Positions 45,050 to 54,304 are shown, counted from the first letter of the stretch. The stretch: 64,000 nt of DNA from Pseudalkalibacillus berkeleyi (GCF_021608225.1 NZ_JAKIJS010000001.1:2108001-2172000), one strand, 5' to 3'. Translations and numbers: made by a program. The notes: a model not told the origin generated them from the letters alone.

Positions 45050-45094
45050 GTAGTAGAAAACAACCAAAGAAATTCTCTGGTTGTTTTCTACTAC
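45050..45094 (-). terminator. Hairpin after ytpR
   Basis: GTAGTAGAAAACAACCA and TGGTTGTTTTCTACTAC form a perfect 17-bp stem around an 11-nt loop, just past the ytpR stop. The U-run is inside the stem, so termination is likely but not certain. Confidence 0.65.
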
Positions 45095-45096
45095 AT

Positions 45097-45714
45097 CTAC
45101 TTGTTCAAATTGAAGAAGTCAGCCCCTACCTCATACGTATCTTCAAGAACTAATATGCCCTTTTCCTTCGGTGCATCTGGTAAATCCAACTCTTTTGCTG
45201 AGCAAATCATACCAGATGATTTCACGCCTCGTAATTCTGCTTCTTTAATAAGCATCCCACTTGGCATTACAGCTCCAACTCTTGAAACAACAACCTTTTG
45301 GCCTTGATCAATATTAGGCGCACCGCAAACAATTTGTAAGTTCTCATCACCAATGTTCACCTTGCAAACACTAAGCTTATCGGCGTCTGGATGTTTTTCT
45401 TTCGATTCAACATATCCCACGATAAATTCTGGACGCGAATCATATTCAATTGTTTCATCAATGTTGTTCTTTTTTAGAAAGGCGTTGATTTCATTTACTA
45501 TTGATTCGGAAAGCTCAATCTTTCCTTGACCAGAAATATCAAAGTACGTAGACGCGTTAAAGATGTTGAAACCTAGTGTACGACCATCACTTTTATCAAC
45601 AAGCTTGACCACATCTCCGGTCTTTTCGTAATTCCGCTCAATCACATCTCCCGCATCTGTTGTTACGAGCAGGACATCTCCAATGCCTTTTTCATTATAG
45701 TGTAAGTTAATCAT
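45097..45714 (-). CDS. ytpR: YtpR-type tRNA-binding-domain protein
   Basis: 205 residues. An N-terminal DUF4479-like region is followed by an OB-fold tRNA-binding domain (about 95-200: VGYVESKEKHPDADKLSVCKVNIG, IVCGAPNIDQGQKVVV, GVKSSGMICSAKELDL), as at the N-terminus of PheT. A stand-alone paralogue with no synthetase domain. AAGGGG precedes the ATG. Between ytpQ and sftA as in B. subtilis. Confidence 0.93.
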   Translation of the reverse strand: MINLHYNEKGIGDVLLVTTDAGDVIERNYEKTGDVVKLVDKSDGRTLGFNIFNASTYFDISGQGKIELSESIVNEINAFLKKNNIDETIEYDSRPEFIVGYVESKEKHPDADKLSVCKVNIGDENLQIVCGAPNIDQGQKVVVSRVGAVMPSGMLIKEAELRGVKSSGMICSAKELDLPDAPKEKGILVLEDTYEVGADFFNLNK

Positions 45715-45740
45715 CTGTTATACCCCTTCCTAAAGGACAC

Positions 45741-46541
45741 TTAATCTGCTTTAGTTGGTTTGTTTTTTGCTAAAATAAAAATGGGATCAAGCTCGTCATC
45801 CTCATACAGAAATGGTAACGCCGTAATCGGTACCCTACCATTTGAGAAGAAGTGCATCGCCATTTGTCCTAAAATATCATAGCCTTGTTCATTTCGAATA
45901 TCTGCAAAAATCAACACATCTTGATGGGGTACTGCGACTGCTAAAGTACCTTCAACCTTACTTTTCATATCTTCTAATAACTGGATGTTAAGAATCCGAC
46001 TCGCATCATAACCATCGTTACTATTAAGGAAGTAGAAACGATTGCCAGCCACTTCATCTTCTTTCATATTGCAATCTAAAGATCTCAGGTTAAATCGACC
46101 GATTTCTTTTAATTGCTTTAGGTCCCAGCCTTCAGCATCTAACATCTTCTGAGTTACTAAACGATAAGAGTTTCCAAGGTCCTGTGCATAAAAGACACTT
46201 GTTTCAGCTGTATGCTCTTCAAAAATTAGTTGATCACCGTTATGTTCGGTCGGGAAAGATGTTGAACGGATAACAGGATATATTCCTTTTTCGTTGTCTT
46301 TAAGAGGTTGCTGCTGATCCATTACTGAAAACACCTCATTAACATGATGGATGATTTCATCTAATGCCGCATCCTTACGTTCTTCATACTTTGCAGTTAA
46401 TCCTGGTAGTGATAAAGTAATGCCTTTACCAGATTGATCATCTTCAATTCGAAGTGTTTTTTCTTCAGAATCAAATACAAACTTTCGATTATTCGCTTGG
46501 AGCTTATTTTCAAGTATACGTTTAAGTTCAATTGGTTCCAT
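45741..46541 (-). CDS. ytpQ: DUF1444 protein YtpQ
   Basis: 266 residues, cytoplasmic, in the conserved position upstream of ytpR. It contains PGLTAKYEERKDAALDEIIHHV and VAVPHQDVLIFADIRNEQGYDILGQMAMHFFSNGRVPITALPFLYE, typical of DUF1444. GGAAAGGAGG precedes the ATG. Biochemical role unknown. Confidence 0.9.
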   Translation of the reverse strand: MEPIELKRILENKLQANNRKFVFDSEEKTLRIEDDQSGKGITLSLPGLTAKYEERKDAALDEIIHHVNEVFSVMDQQQPLKDNEKGIYPVIRSTSFPTEHNGDQLIFEEHTAETSVFYAQDLGNSYRLVTQKMLDAEGWDLKQLKEIGRFNLRSLDCNMKEDEVAGNRFYFLNSNDGYDASRILNIQLLEDMKSKVEGTLAVAVPHQDVLIFADIRNEQGYDILGQMAMHFFSNGRVPITALPFLYEDDELDPIFILAKNKPTKAD

Positions 46542-46606
46542 TTAACATCCTCCTTTCCATATTTGGAATTAAGAAACCGTATAGTAAGCTTCTTAACGTG
46601 TAAAAA

Positions 46607-46641
46607 GGCTGACTCAAAAGTACATCACTGATGAGTCAGCC
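46607..46641 (-). terminator. Terminator of queF
   Basis: On the minus strand GGCTGACTCA pairs with TGAGTCAGCC, followed by TTTTTAC. It separates queF from ytpQ. Confidence 0.85.
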
Positions 46642-46693
46642 CCTGGGTCATGCTATTCATAGGGCGAGACCCTAGAGAAAATTAGATCAACTC

Positions 46694-47113
46694 TTATTCG
46701 CCTTTTTTGTATTCTGCGATAACTTCTGTTCCTAGTCCGCCTCTTGCATTCCAAATTGCAGTAATCTGCATTTCCTTTGGATCAAGAAGTTGTACCAGAT
46801 CATCAAGAATACGGTTGGTTGCATGCTCTTGATAAATACCTACGTTTCGATATGAAGTCAAGTAATATTTCAATGATTTCATCTCTACAAGATTCTCATT
46901 CGGAATATAGCTGATATGGAATTCAGCGAAATCCGGAAGTCCTGACCATGGACAAACGGATGTAAATTCAGTTGTTGGAATCTTAACGAGTGTATTTTTC
47001 CCTACATATTCGTATGGAATTGTTTCTAGTATATCAACAAGGATGACATCCTCATTTTCAATATCAAATCGAATACCTTCATATTTACTGTGGTTTACCT
47101 CAACTTTTGCCAC
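46694..47113 (-). CDS. queF: NADPH-dependent preQ0 reductase QueF
   Basis: 139 residues from a GTG with AAAGGG eight bases upstream. The QueF signature is complete: catalytic cysteine in FTSVCPWSGLPDF and the NADPH motif EMKSLKYYL (E-x-K-S-x-K). It reduces preQ0 to preQ1, the last free-base step before tRNA insertion. Shorter at both ends than the 165-residue B. subtilis enzyme, with a diverged N-terminus. Here it sits between ytpP and ytpQ instead of in the queCDE operon. Confidence 0.9.
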   Translation of the reverse strand: MAKVEVNHSKYEGIRFDIENEDVILVDILETIPYEYVGKNTLVKIPTTEFTSVCPWSGLPDFAEFHISYIPNENLVEMKSLKYYLTSYRNVGIYQEHATNRILDDLVQLLDPKEMQITAIWNARGGLGTEVIAEYKKGE

Positions 47114-47193
47114 GTTATTCACCCTTTCTAATGACAATAGAGACCTTATCTCAATGTTAAATTGTAACACCTGAAAGGGAAAAAGTCACTGTT

Positions 47194-47508
47194 TTACCTT
47201 ACGGATTGCAGGAAGTTTACAATTTGTTCCTTTGATTTTCGCTCCTTATCTACATAGCGACCAACCTCTTTGCCATTCCGATATGCCAGAAAGCTCGGTA
47301 TACCAAAGATATCAAGTTCCTGACATAATTCGATGTGCGCATCCCGATCCACGTAATAATAATCAAAGGCTGCGAATTCATCTTCAATTTCTCGCATAAT
47401 TGGCTTTACTATCACACAGTCTGGACACCATACAGCTGAGAACATGATGATTGCATTCTCAGATTGAATCGCTTCGTTCCATTCCTCAGTTGAGGTAATT
47501 GTCTTCAT
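47194..47508 (-). CDS. ytpP: Thioredoxin-like protein YtpP
   Basis: 104 residues from an ATG eight bases after GGAGG. Thioredoxin fold with active site WCPDC (in SAVWCPDCVIV) and cis-proline loop GIPSFLAYRNGKEVGR. It probably serves in thiol-disulfide exchange, possibly with bacillithiol. Synteny supports YtpP. Confidence 0.9.
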   Translation of the reverse strand: MKTITSTEEWNEAIQSENAIIMFSAVWCPDCVIVKPIMREIEDEFAAFDYYYVDRDAHIELCQELDIFGIPSFLAYRNGKEVGRYVDKERKSKEQIVNFLQSVR

Positions 47509-47526
47509 TATTTGTACCTCCATATG

Positions 47527-48540
47527 TTAATAATCAATTTTCATATCTCCGGGTTGGATATACCCTTTCTTTCTTAACAATTCTGATAATACTAAAGAGA
47601 TGAGAGCAGGTCCAATAAAGTGTAGTAAGGCGATGATCATAAATGTGTGTGTGTTGAATCCCATAGACTCGAAAGTCATGATTTGCCCCACGAAACCACT
47701 CGTTCCCATTCCTGCTCCTGCGGGGATATTAGATGTAACCCAAACGACGGTTCCAAAAGGAGCTAGTAACATCCCAGCCACAGTTGGTGGAATCAAAATA
47801 ATCGGTTTCTTAACGATGTTTGCCACCTGAAGCATAGACGTTCCTAATCCTTGAGCGAACCAACCTCCCCATCCATTATCACGAAAGCTTGATGTTGCAA
47901 ATCCAATCATTTGTGCAGCACAACCAATTGTCGCAGCACCCGCTGCCAAACCTTCCAACCCGAGCATGATCGCAATTGCAGCACTAGAAATCGGTGCAGT
48001 AAGTGCTAGCCCCATTAAAGCTGCTACAAGAATACCCATCACGAATGGTCGTTGTTCAGTTGCCCACATAATGAGCTCACCGAAATTAACCATAACGTCT
48101 GATATTTTAGGAGAAATGAATTTTGCCACAACGTATCCTGTCGTTACCGTTACAAAGGGTGTAACGATAATATCAACTTTCGTCTCTTTTGAAATCATTT
48201 TCCCTACCTCAACAGCAATAACTGAAGCAACGAAACTTCCGGCTGGTCCTCCACCAAGCGCACTTCCCGCTGCCCCCGCAATGACGGCAGAGAATAAAAC
48301 AAGCGGTGGCGCATTTAACCCGTATGCGATTGCCACACCTATAGCTGGTCCCATTAAACTCATGGCAAGTGTCCCGATTTCAGTTAAAAACGCTAGACCT
48401 TCAACTCTTTCTCCAAGCGTTTTCAAGATGAGCCCAACAATTAATGATGAAAATAGTCCGAGTGCCATATAACTTAATGCAGTTACAAAATATGTATGTG
48501 CAGATAGCGAGACACCTTTTTTCGCTAGAAATGTTTTCAA
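47527..48540 (-). CDS. PTS transporter subunit IIC-like protein (PTS_EIIC_2 family)
   Basis: 337 residues from a TTG seven bases after GGGGG; the ATG eleven codons earlier has no RBS. Very hydrophobic, with 8-10 helices and small-residue stretches (ALGGGPAGSFVAS, PISSAAIAIMLGLEG, AGMGTSGFVGQ). Resembles stand-alone EIIC-type membrane proteins of Bacilli. No IIA or IIB gene is adjacent, so phosphotransfer transport is doubtful. Stops just before ytpP. Confidence 0.72.
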   Translation of the reverse strand: MKTFLAKKGVSLSAHTYFVTALSYMALGLFSSLIVGLILKTLGERVEGLAFLTEIGTLAMSLMGPAIGVAIAYGLNAPPLVLFSAVIAGAAGSALGGGPAGSFVASVIAVEVGKMISKETKVDIIVTPFVTVTTGYVVAKFISPKISDVMVNFGELIMWATEQRPFVMGILVAALMGLALTAPISSAAIAIMLGLEGLAAGAATIGCAAQMIGFATSSFRDNGWGGWFAQGLGTSMLQVANIVKKPIILIPPTVAGMLLAPFGTVVWVTSNIPAGAGMGTSGFVGQIMTFESMGFNTHTFMIIALLHFIGPALISLVLSELLRKKGYIQPGDMKIDY

Positions 48541-48801
48541 TTCAACTTCCCCCAAAATATACAATTCATTCAAGTCATAGTGACCAAAGTTCTATTTTTT
48601 TGAAAATAACTACTATAAAAGTATTAAGATTTTTCAAACAATCACGATAATAAGATTAGTAAGGAAAATGATAAAGCTATTCACTAATCTACCCCATTGA
48701 ATACATAACCAACACGATTTCAATATTTTTATTATATACGTGTCGTTTTCAGATATAAAGGTAGAGTTAGAAATAGTCAAGGGAATTAAGGGGGAGAAGA
48801 C
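48541..48801. other. Divergent intergenic region (PTS IIC / MCP)
   Basis: A+T-rich. A GATTAGT/ACTAATC inverted repeat lies at 48654-48689. No sigma-D -10/-35 pair of good quality was found for the MCP gene. Confidence 0.4.
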
Positions 48802-50970
48802 ATGGGACAGATGCCGAAGCTACCAAAGATACCAAAGTTATCAAAGGAATCATTTACATCTAAAGTACCTAACTTACCTAAGATGCCAGAGATGACAATT
48901 AACAACAAAGTACGACTTATGCTGACAATGGCAATCGTAGGAATCGTAATTTTATTTGCTTTTACGATGTTCTACATCTTTATGACTCAGAACATGGATC
49001 AAAAGAAAACAGATTTGCAAACACTATCGTCCGAAACTGCTGGTGTTGGTGCTAGTTTCTCTCAAATTCGTAAGCTAGAACAAGAATATTTGAGAACAAA
49101 CAGAGAGATTATCATCACTGAAATTGAAACTCATATTAATGAACTTCATGAACAGGCGGATAATATACAAAAAGATCATAAAAACTTTGCAAAAGCGTAT
49201 GAAGACATTATCAACCAAATTGTGAATTACCATGAGTCTTTTAACAACACCGCGAAGTTGACTGCAGATATAGACAGTATGCAAGGGATCCTTGATGAAA
49301 AGTCTGATGCCCTATTTAAGGTTCTTTCTTCCGAAAGTCAAAGTTTGCAATCAGAGTTTTACGAGTTAAGGGTGCTCGAGAAACAGTATTTCTTAGCAGG
49401 CACTACAACTGACCTTAACCGATACAATGATCAAAAAGAAAAAATAAGTAGTAATGTAAAGTCATCAGAAATGGATCAAGACAAAAAGTCGGCATTCAGT
49501 TCAGCATTTCTAGCGTATACAAGTGCAGTTGATACAGTCCAATCCTATCGTGGTCAAATTAACCAATCTGTCGTGAATTTCGAAGAAATCGGAATGAGCT
49601 TAGAGAAATCTATTACAAACCTTGAAAAATCAGTTCAAGCTGAATCGCAATCATTAAATAAGAGTCAGGACCGTTTATCAACGATTCTTCTTTGGACATT
49701 GATTGTGATGAGTATTGTGATCATAGGGGCGATGGTCGCTCTAGGATTCTGGCTAATGCGAACGATTAAATCATCGATCACGAGTCTTAAAGAAGGCGCT
49801 ACAATTATTGGAGAAGGTAACCTAGGACATAGAGTGAGAGTAGAACAACAGGATGAAATGGGTGAACTTGCCATTACCTTCAACACCATGGCAGAAAAAA
49901 TGCAAAAAGCGATGTCTGAGGTAAATGTTGCTTCAGATAAGCTTTCATCATCTTCCCAACACCTTGCTGCTATTTCTCAAGAAACCACTGCTCAAACCGA
50001 AGAAGTAAATGAAGCGATCCAACAAGTATCTAATGGCGCACAAGTTCAAGCAGATCATCTATTAGAAAGTACAGAATTAATTGATAGAGTAACATCATCA
50101 GTTGAAGATTCTGCTCAATTGAGTATGCAAATTAGTGAAGACTCACAATCTACAGAACTTGAAGGGAAAGAAGGCCTTCAAATTGTTGAGAATTTAGATA
50201 AGAGTTCAAATGAATTCCTATCTCTTGCAAACCACTTAATTAAACAAGTACAAGAAGCAAATCACAATTCACAACAAATCGGCTCTATCGTCGATACAAT
50301 TAAGGACATTGCAAGTAGTACAGATTTACTTGCCTTAAATGCAGCGATTGAATCGGCTCGAGCTGGTGATGCAGGACGAGGGTTTGCAGTCGTAGCTCAA
50401 GAAGTCCGAAAGCTTGCTGAACGATCTAAATCTGAAGCGCAAAACATTTACAAGCTTATTGCTGTCATGTCTGAACAGATGGAACAGCTTTCAAATGAAG
50501 CAGAACAGTTCGATCATTACCGAACTGAACAACAAACTTCAGTTGATCGAACGAAGAATGCATTTACGAAAATTGTGGATAACGTTTCGGGAATTAATTC
50601 GCGAATCCAACAAATCCGTACTGCAATTAATCATGTACAAACATCAAACTCTGCTTTATCAGAAAAGCTACAAGAAGTAAGTGCGATTTCACAGGAATCT
50701 GTCGCAGCTTCTGAACAAGTGAGTGCATCTAGTATTCATCAAAAAGAAGCGATCAGTGAGGTCAATCATGCTGCTAATGAGCTACAACATATCGCTCTGA
50801 TGCTACAAGAAGAAGTAGGTCAATTTAATTTGGTTAGTAGCTTTGTGGAAGAAGAATTAACAACAGAAGTTACTGAAGATCATGAGAGTGTAGACCATGA
50901 CTCAGGTTATAAGAATGAAGCCGCTGCATCAAAAGAAATAGATGATGTAAACGGAGAGGACAAAAACTAA
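48802..50970 (+). CDS. Methyl-accepting chemotaxis protein
   Basis: 722 residues. An unusual K/P-rich cytoplasmic start ([18 protein letters not shown]) precedes TM1 (about 37-59), a helical extracytoplasmic sensor (60-290), TM2 (291-316), HAMP and a long MCP signalling domain. The hairpin tip reads [36 protein letters not shown] 50-residue acidic tail follows. It signals to CheA/CheW. GGGGGAG precedes the ATG. Ligand unknown. A strong terminator follows. Confidence 0.93.
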   Translation: MGQMPKLPKIPKLSKESFTSKVPNLPKMPEMTINNKVRLMLTMAIVGIVILFAFTMFYIFMTQNMDQKKTDLQTLSSETAGVGASFSQIRKLEQEYLRTNREIIITEIETHINELHEQADNIQKDHKNFAKAYEDIINQIVNYHESFNNTAKLTADIDSMQGILDEKSDALFKVLSSESQSLQSEFYELRVLEKQYFLAGTTTDLNRYNDQKEKISSNVKSSEMDQDKKSAFSSAFLAYTSAVDTVQSYRGQINQSVVNFEEIGMSLEKSITNLEKSVQAESQSLNKSQDRLSTILLWTLIVMSIVIIGAMVALGFWLMRTIKSSITSLKEGATIIGEGNLGHRVRVEQQDEMGELAITFNTMAEKMQKAMSEVNVASDKLSSSSQHLAAISQETTAQTEEVNEAIQQVSNGAQVQADHLLESTELIDRVTSSVEDSAQLSMQISEDSQSTELEGKEGLQIVENLDKSSNEFLSLANHLIKQVQEANHNSQQIGSIVDTIKDIASSTDLLALNAAIESARAGDAGRGFAVVAQEVRKLAERSKSEAQNIYKLIAVMSEQMEQLSNEAEQFDHYRTEQQTSVDRTKNAFTKIVDNVSGINSRIQQIRTAINHVQTSNSALSEKLQEVSAISQESVAASEQVSASSIHQKEAISEVNHAANELQHIALMLQEEVGQFNLVSSFVEEELTTEVTEDHESVDHDSGYKNEAAASKEIDDVNGEDKN

Positions 50971-50988
50971 GTCATTGACTGATGAATA

Positions 50989-51028
50989 GAGCTTCAGACG
51001 TTACGGTAACGTTTGAAGCTCTTTTTTT
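50989..51028 (+). terminator. Terminator of the MCP gene
   Basis: GAGCTTCAGACGTTAC and GTAACGTTTGAAGCTC pair over 16 bp with one mismatch and a minimal loop, followed by seven T. Confidence 0.9.
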
Positions 51029-52025
51029 ACCAATTTCCTTTATGATCAGTATGTTTTTGATGTTCTTTAAAGGTTTTAGAGAAATGATGCTCTCCAGAAC
51101 CGTCCCCTTTTACAACGAAGAAATAGTAGTTATGATTTTTCGCATTGTTACTCGCTAATAGAGATTGTTTACCTGGATTGCTGATCGGACCTGGTGGCAG
51201 CCCCTCATGAATGTATGTGTTGTATGGGCTCTTTGTTTCTAAATCTTTATACAACAAGCGCTCTCTCGGCTTATCAAGTACATATTGGACAGTCGCACAA
51301 GATTGGAGCCTCCACTCATCTTCCATCCGATTATGAAAAACGCCAGCAATTAATTCACGTTCTTTATCCACGACAGCCTCTTTTTCAACAATAGAAGCGA
51401 GTGTAACCCATTCATTGAGCGATATTTTATCTTCTGGTGCAATTTCCTCGCGTACTTGTTGGAATCTTGTAAGCATTTTTTCAATAATGGCTTTTTCCGA
51501 AGATTTTTTTGGAAATGAGTAGGTATCAGGAAACAAATATCCTTCTAATAAATACTTCATCCCCTTCTGTTTCTTTATTTCTTTAACGAGCGGATGTGAA
51601 ATGCCCTCTCCAGTTTGTACCAATTTAACAAAGGCTGCGCGATTGATTAATTTATTCTTTTCTAATCGATCAGCTATTTGCTCTACAGTAAATCCCTCTG
51701 GAAACGTGACCTCAACGCCATCCTCCATAGGTGAGGTAGTGAGCTCCTCATAAACGCGTGGAATCGTCTCCGATCCTGGTATCTCATGCGTGCCTTGTTT
51801 GATTTGACTATCAAGTTTTCGAATTGAGCCGTATAACAGAAAGATTTGTTTGTTCTTAATGAGCTTTTTGTTATGTAAAACTTCTGCAACTTCACGTAAC
51901 GATTGCCCTGGCTTGACGGTAATGCTTTGCGTTTCCCCTGTTGCAGGCGTTAACTCATAACCACCCCAAAATAATAAAAGAAGCAAGACAATTAGCGATA
52001 TTCGGATGAGTACTCGTTTTGTCAT
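51027..52025 (-). CDS. mltG: Endolytic murein transglycosylase MltG
   Basis: 332 residues from the ATG at 52025, nine bases after AGGTG. An N-terminal membrane anchor (RVLIRISLIVLLLLLFWGGY), a LysM-like region (ITVKPGQSLREVAEVLHNKK) and the YceG domain with catalytic glutamate in VTLASIVEKEAV and the GLPPGPISNPG signature. It cleaves nascent glycan strands to set their length. Confidence 0.94.
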   Translation of the reverse strand: MTKRVLIRISLIVLLLLLFWGGYELTPATGETQSITVKPGQSLREVAEVLHNKKLIKNKQIFLLYGSIRKLDSQIKQGTHEIPGSETIPRVYEELTTSPMEDGVEVTFPEGFTVEQIADRLEKNKLINRAAFVKLVQTGEGISHPLVKEIKKQKGMKYLLEGYLFPDTYSFPKKSSEKAIIEKMLTRFQQVREEIAPEDKISLNEWVTLASIVEKEAVVDKERELIAGVFHNRMEDEWRLQSCATVQYVLDKPRERLLYKDLETKSPYNTYIHEGLPPGPISNPGKQSLLASNNAKNHNYYFFVVKGDGSGEHHFSKTFKEHQKHTDHKGNW

Positions 52026-52160
52026 TGAAAAAAACACCTAACTTTCATTTTCAGTTTTCATGATGCCCTTTTCGATGAGCAATCATTCAAGTGTTTGAAC
52101 CCGAGTTTTCTGAAATTTCATGTTAGGATGTAAAGAGACTATCGTTTAGGAGTGATGACA

Positions 52161-52607
52161 ATGAATTTAACTGTCTATTTAGCAGGACAAATCCATGATC
52201 CATGGAGAGATGAATTAATTGAAAAAGCTCATTCAAAAGATTTACCACTGACATTCGTGAGCCCTATGACGAACCATAGTCGGTCAGATGCCATTGGCGA
52301 AGAAATTTCAGGAGAACAGCCAACGAAAATAATGAAGGATGATAAAGCCTCTGAATTCAATAATTTAAGAACTGAAGTATTAATGGCAAAATCCGATGTA
52401 GTCATCGCTTATTTTGGAGAAAGCTATAAGCAGTGGAATACGGCAATGGATGCTTCAACCGCACTTGCGAAAAATAAACCACTGATTTTAATCAGAGATG
52501 AATCCCTCCACCATGCTTTGAAAGAGTTATCGAACAAAGCAACCGCAACCGTCGAAAACTTCGACCAAGCAATCAAAGCCCTCTCCTATGTGTTTGAAAC
52601 AGAATAA
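52161..52607 (+). CDS. ytoQ: YtoQ family protein
   Basis: 148 residues from the ATG eight bases after AGGAG, equal to the B. subtilis length. A nucleoside-deoxyribosyltransferase-like fold: TVYLAGQIHDPWRDELIEKA, FVSPMTNHSRSDAIGEEI, and a later MAKSDVVIAYFGESYKQWNTAMDASTALA. Actual activity unknown. Terminator immediately after. Confidence 0.9.
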   Translation: MNLTVYLAGQIHDPWRDELIEKAHSKDLPLTFVSPMTNHSRSDAIGEEISGEQPTKIMKDDKASEFNNLRTEVLMAKSDVVIAYFGESYKQWNTAMDASTALAKNKPLILIRDESLHHALKELSNKATATVENFDQAIKALSYVFETE

Positions 52608-52624
52608 TAACAAAGAATACGCTG

Positions 52625-52662
52625 CACCTAATTGATTCGTACAATCAGTTAGGTGTTTTTTT
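52625..52662 (+). terminator. Terminator of ytoQ
   Basis: CACCTAATTGATT and AATCAGTTAGGTG form a 13-bp stem with one mismatch, followed by seven T. Confidence 0.9.
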
Positions 52663-52793
52663 ATGTTGAATGGCCCTTTTGCGGGTACTGAAATCCGGGG
52701 TTCCTCTTTTTTAGGGTACGAGATAACCTCATCCATGGTTCTTTTGTACGACATTCAGTTCTTTATCATTACAATAAATACCATTCAAATAGT

Positions 52794-52820
52794 TAAATAG
52801 TCACCCGTTCAGGCCGATAT
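52794..52820 (+). promoter_or_regulatory. Sigma-D (motility) promoter
   Basis: TAAA, exactly 15 bases, then GCCGATAT is the full Bacillus sigma-D consensus. It lies 27 bases before the ATG of the acidic disordered protein at 52847. Confidence 0.85.
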
Positions 52821-52846
52821 AAATTATGAAAGAAGGGGGTGAAACT

Positions 52847-53644
52847 ATGCAAGTCAACCAATCGTCTAGTACCTATTATCAATCCAATAATAATACGTAC
52901 AACTATCAAAATGATCGTGCTGAGTCAAAAAATACCCAGTCAAACGGTTATGGGTATGAAGACTCGAATAGAACACGTCATGAAACAGAGGGTCAAAAGT
53001 ATTCTAAACAATCCTTTACGGATATGAAAAACGTTTTGAACGCCTATTATTCTCACCAAAATGGGGGCAATGCCTCATTTGAGGATTTAAAATCCAATTT
53101 GCAAAATTTAGCGAGCAAACTAGTCAGCTATCGTGTGAATAAGTTTGAGCAATCATGGGAATCAAAATTGCACGCATTTCGAATGGATATTAGTAAAGAG
53201 GCTTATGATCGGTTCAATGCTAACAAGGCTACGTTACATTCAAGCGGGGTTAGTCAAGTAACACCAAATACTGATCCTTCTGCTCATACAGATGAAACGA
53301 GCACGCAAACCGATTCTGGAACTAATTCAGAATCACCTGGATCAACTTCTGAAGATAACGCAACAGAGACTACCAACAATGACACCAATCCTACTGGTAC
53401 GACTACAGGTGAAGAAGGATCCACAGATACCAACCCAACTGATGAGCAAAACAATACAGGCGGAACAACTGGTTCAGAAACTACGAATGATGAAACAACT
53501 ACTGAAGAGAATAATACGAGTGAAGAAAGTAGCGGCTCGACCGGAGGCGACACTTCAGGGGATTCGACAGGTGATTCTGAATCTGGAGATGACTCAAACA
53601 ATGGAGGTGGCGGTGGTCTTTTCGATGGACTGCTCGGCAAATAA
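52847..53644 (+). CDS. Sigma-D-controlled disordered acidic protein
   Basis: 265 residues from an ATG after AAGGGGGTG. Residues 1-55 are N/Q/Y/S-rich; about 55-130 is a predicted helical core (DMKNVLNAYYSHQNGG, FEDLKSNLQNLASKLVSYRVNKFEQSW); 131-250 is a T/E/N/D/G low-complexity stretch; the end is GGGGGLFDGLLGK. No signal peptide and no known family. A perfect sigma-D promoter places it in the flagellar/chemotaxis/autolysin regulon. FliK-like or secreted roles are guesses only. Confidence 0.75.
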   Translation: MQVNQSSSTYYQSNNNTYNYQNDRAESKNTQSNGYGYEDSNRTRHETEGQKYSKQSFTDMKNVLNAYYSHQNGGNASFEDLKSNLQNLASKLVSYRVNKFEQSWESKLHAFRMDISKEAYDRFNANKATLHSSGVSQVTPNTDPSAHTDETSTQTDSGTNSESPGSTSEDNATETTNNDTNPTGTTTGEEGSTDTNPTDEQNNTGGTTGSETTNDETTTEENNTSEESSGSTGGDTSGDSTGDSESGDDSNNGGGGGLFDGLLGK

Positions 53645-53660
53645 TAATTAATCCTAATTA

Positions 53661-53709
53661 GGAGTGACCGATCACTTTGTACGATACATTGATCGAGTCA
53701 CTCCTTTTT
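53661..53709. terminator. Terminator between convergent genes
   Basis: GGAGTGACCGATCA pairs with TGATCGAGTCACTCC (one bulge) and is followed by TTTTT, terminating the plus-strand disordered-protein gene. Confidence 0.85.
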
Positions 53710-53717
53710 CTACTCTT

Positions 53718-54221
53718 TTATTTGTCGTAGTGATACTGTCCGACTAGGAGTTTAACCACATGTGCAAACATATCGCTTCGTGTAACGTAGCCGGCAGAAA
53801 ACACACCAACTGCTCCTTCTTTCTTAGAAATGTCTTGTTGGTCTGTAAATGAGGCCATCACATCTCCTAATTCAGTCCCTGCACGAACAGATCGACTAAC
53901 TTCATCGGGTAATAAAATTTTCGCACCGCTTGCATAATAGGTTTGCCCCTCTTTCGTTACAAGCGAACCCCAATTAGACAGAAAGAGGCCCTCTTCCGTT
54001 TCTTCAACGCCACCCTCAAGCCCAATACCGATGTCATAACCTAATGCAATACAACCCTTTGCTCGATTATATGCACCCTTTCTCGTCTCGTCATCTGAGA
54101 ATGGTTGAGGAGATACATGGGATGGGACGTCAACGCCTTCCACTTCCCAGCCTATTGAATCGACTATAGTCTCTACAGACCGTATTTTCGCAGGATTTCG
54201 TGACCCGACTGCTACTTTCAT
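53718..54221 (-). CDS. DUF84/YjjX-type inosine/xanthosine triphosphatase
   Basis: 167 residues from the ATG at 54221 with GGAGG six bases upstream. VAVGSRNPAKIRSVE, DETRKGAYNRA and DIGIGLEGGVEE are the ITPase-like nucleotide motifs of the DUF84 family; E. coli YjjX hydrolyses ITP and XTP to keep deaminated purines out of nucleic acids. Preceded upstream by a 17-bp inverted repeat. Confidence 0.85.
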   Translation of the reverse strand: MKVAVGSRNPAKIRSVETIVDSIGWEVEGVDVPSHVSPQPFSDDETRKGAYNRAKGCIALGYDIGIGLEGGVEETEEGLFLSNWGSLVTKEGQTYYASGAKILLPDEVSRSVRAGTELGDVMASFTDQQDISKKEGAVGVFSAGYVTRSDMFAHVVKLLVGQYHYDK

Positions 54222-54237
54222 ACAATTCCTCCAATTG

Positions 54238-54299
54238 AAAGTGTCAGACACCAAAAAGAGACCGGGATGGTCTACAATTTAATTGGTGTCTGACACTTT
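54238..54299. repeat. 17-bp inverted repeat between ytoP and the YjjX-type gene
   Basis: AAAGTGTCAGACACCAA at 54238-54254 is the exact complement of TTGGTGTCTGACACTTT at 54283-54299. The loop carries an inner AGACC/GGTCT stem. It lies in the 5' leader of the YjjX-type gene and just past the ytoP stop. The core TGTCAGACACC is common in non-coding repeats of Bacillus genomes. Confidence 0.75.
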
Positions 54300-54304
54300 T
54301 CGTT

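Noticed and set aside
47966-48472. 168-codon plus-strand ORF
   Set aside because: Antisense to the PTS IIC-like gene; composition is that of reverse-read membrane helices.
48700-48801. Sigma-D promoter for the MCP gene
   Set aside because: The best candidate (TCAGATAT) lacks a TAAA at the correct distance.
53284-53640. 118-codon minus-strand ORF rich in S/P/V
   Set aside because: It is the antisense shadow of the T/E/G low-complexity tail of the sigma-D-controlled protein and has no RBS.
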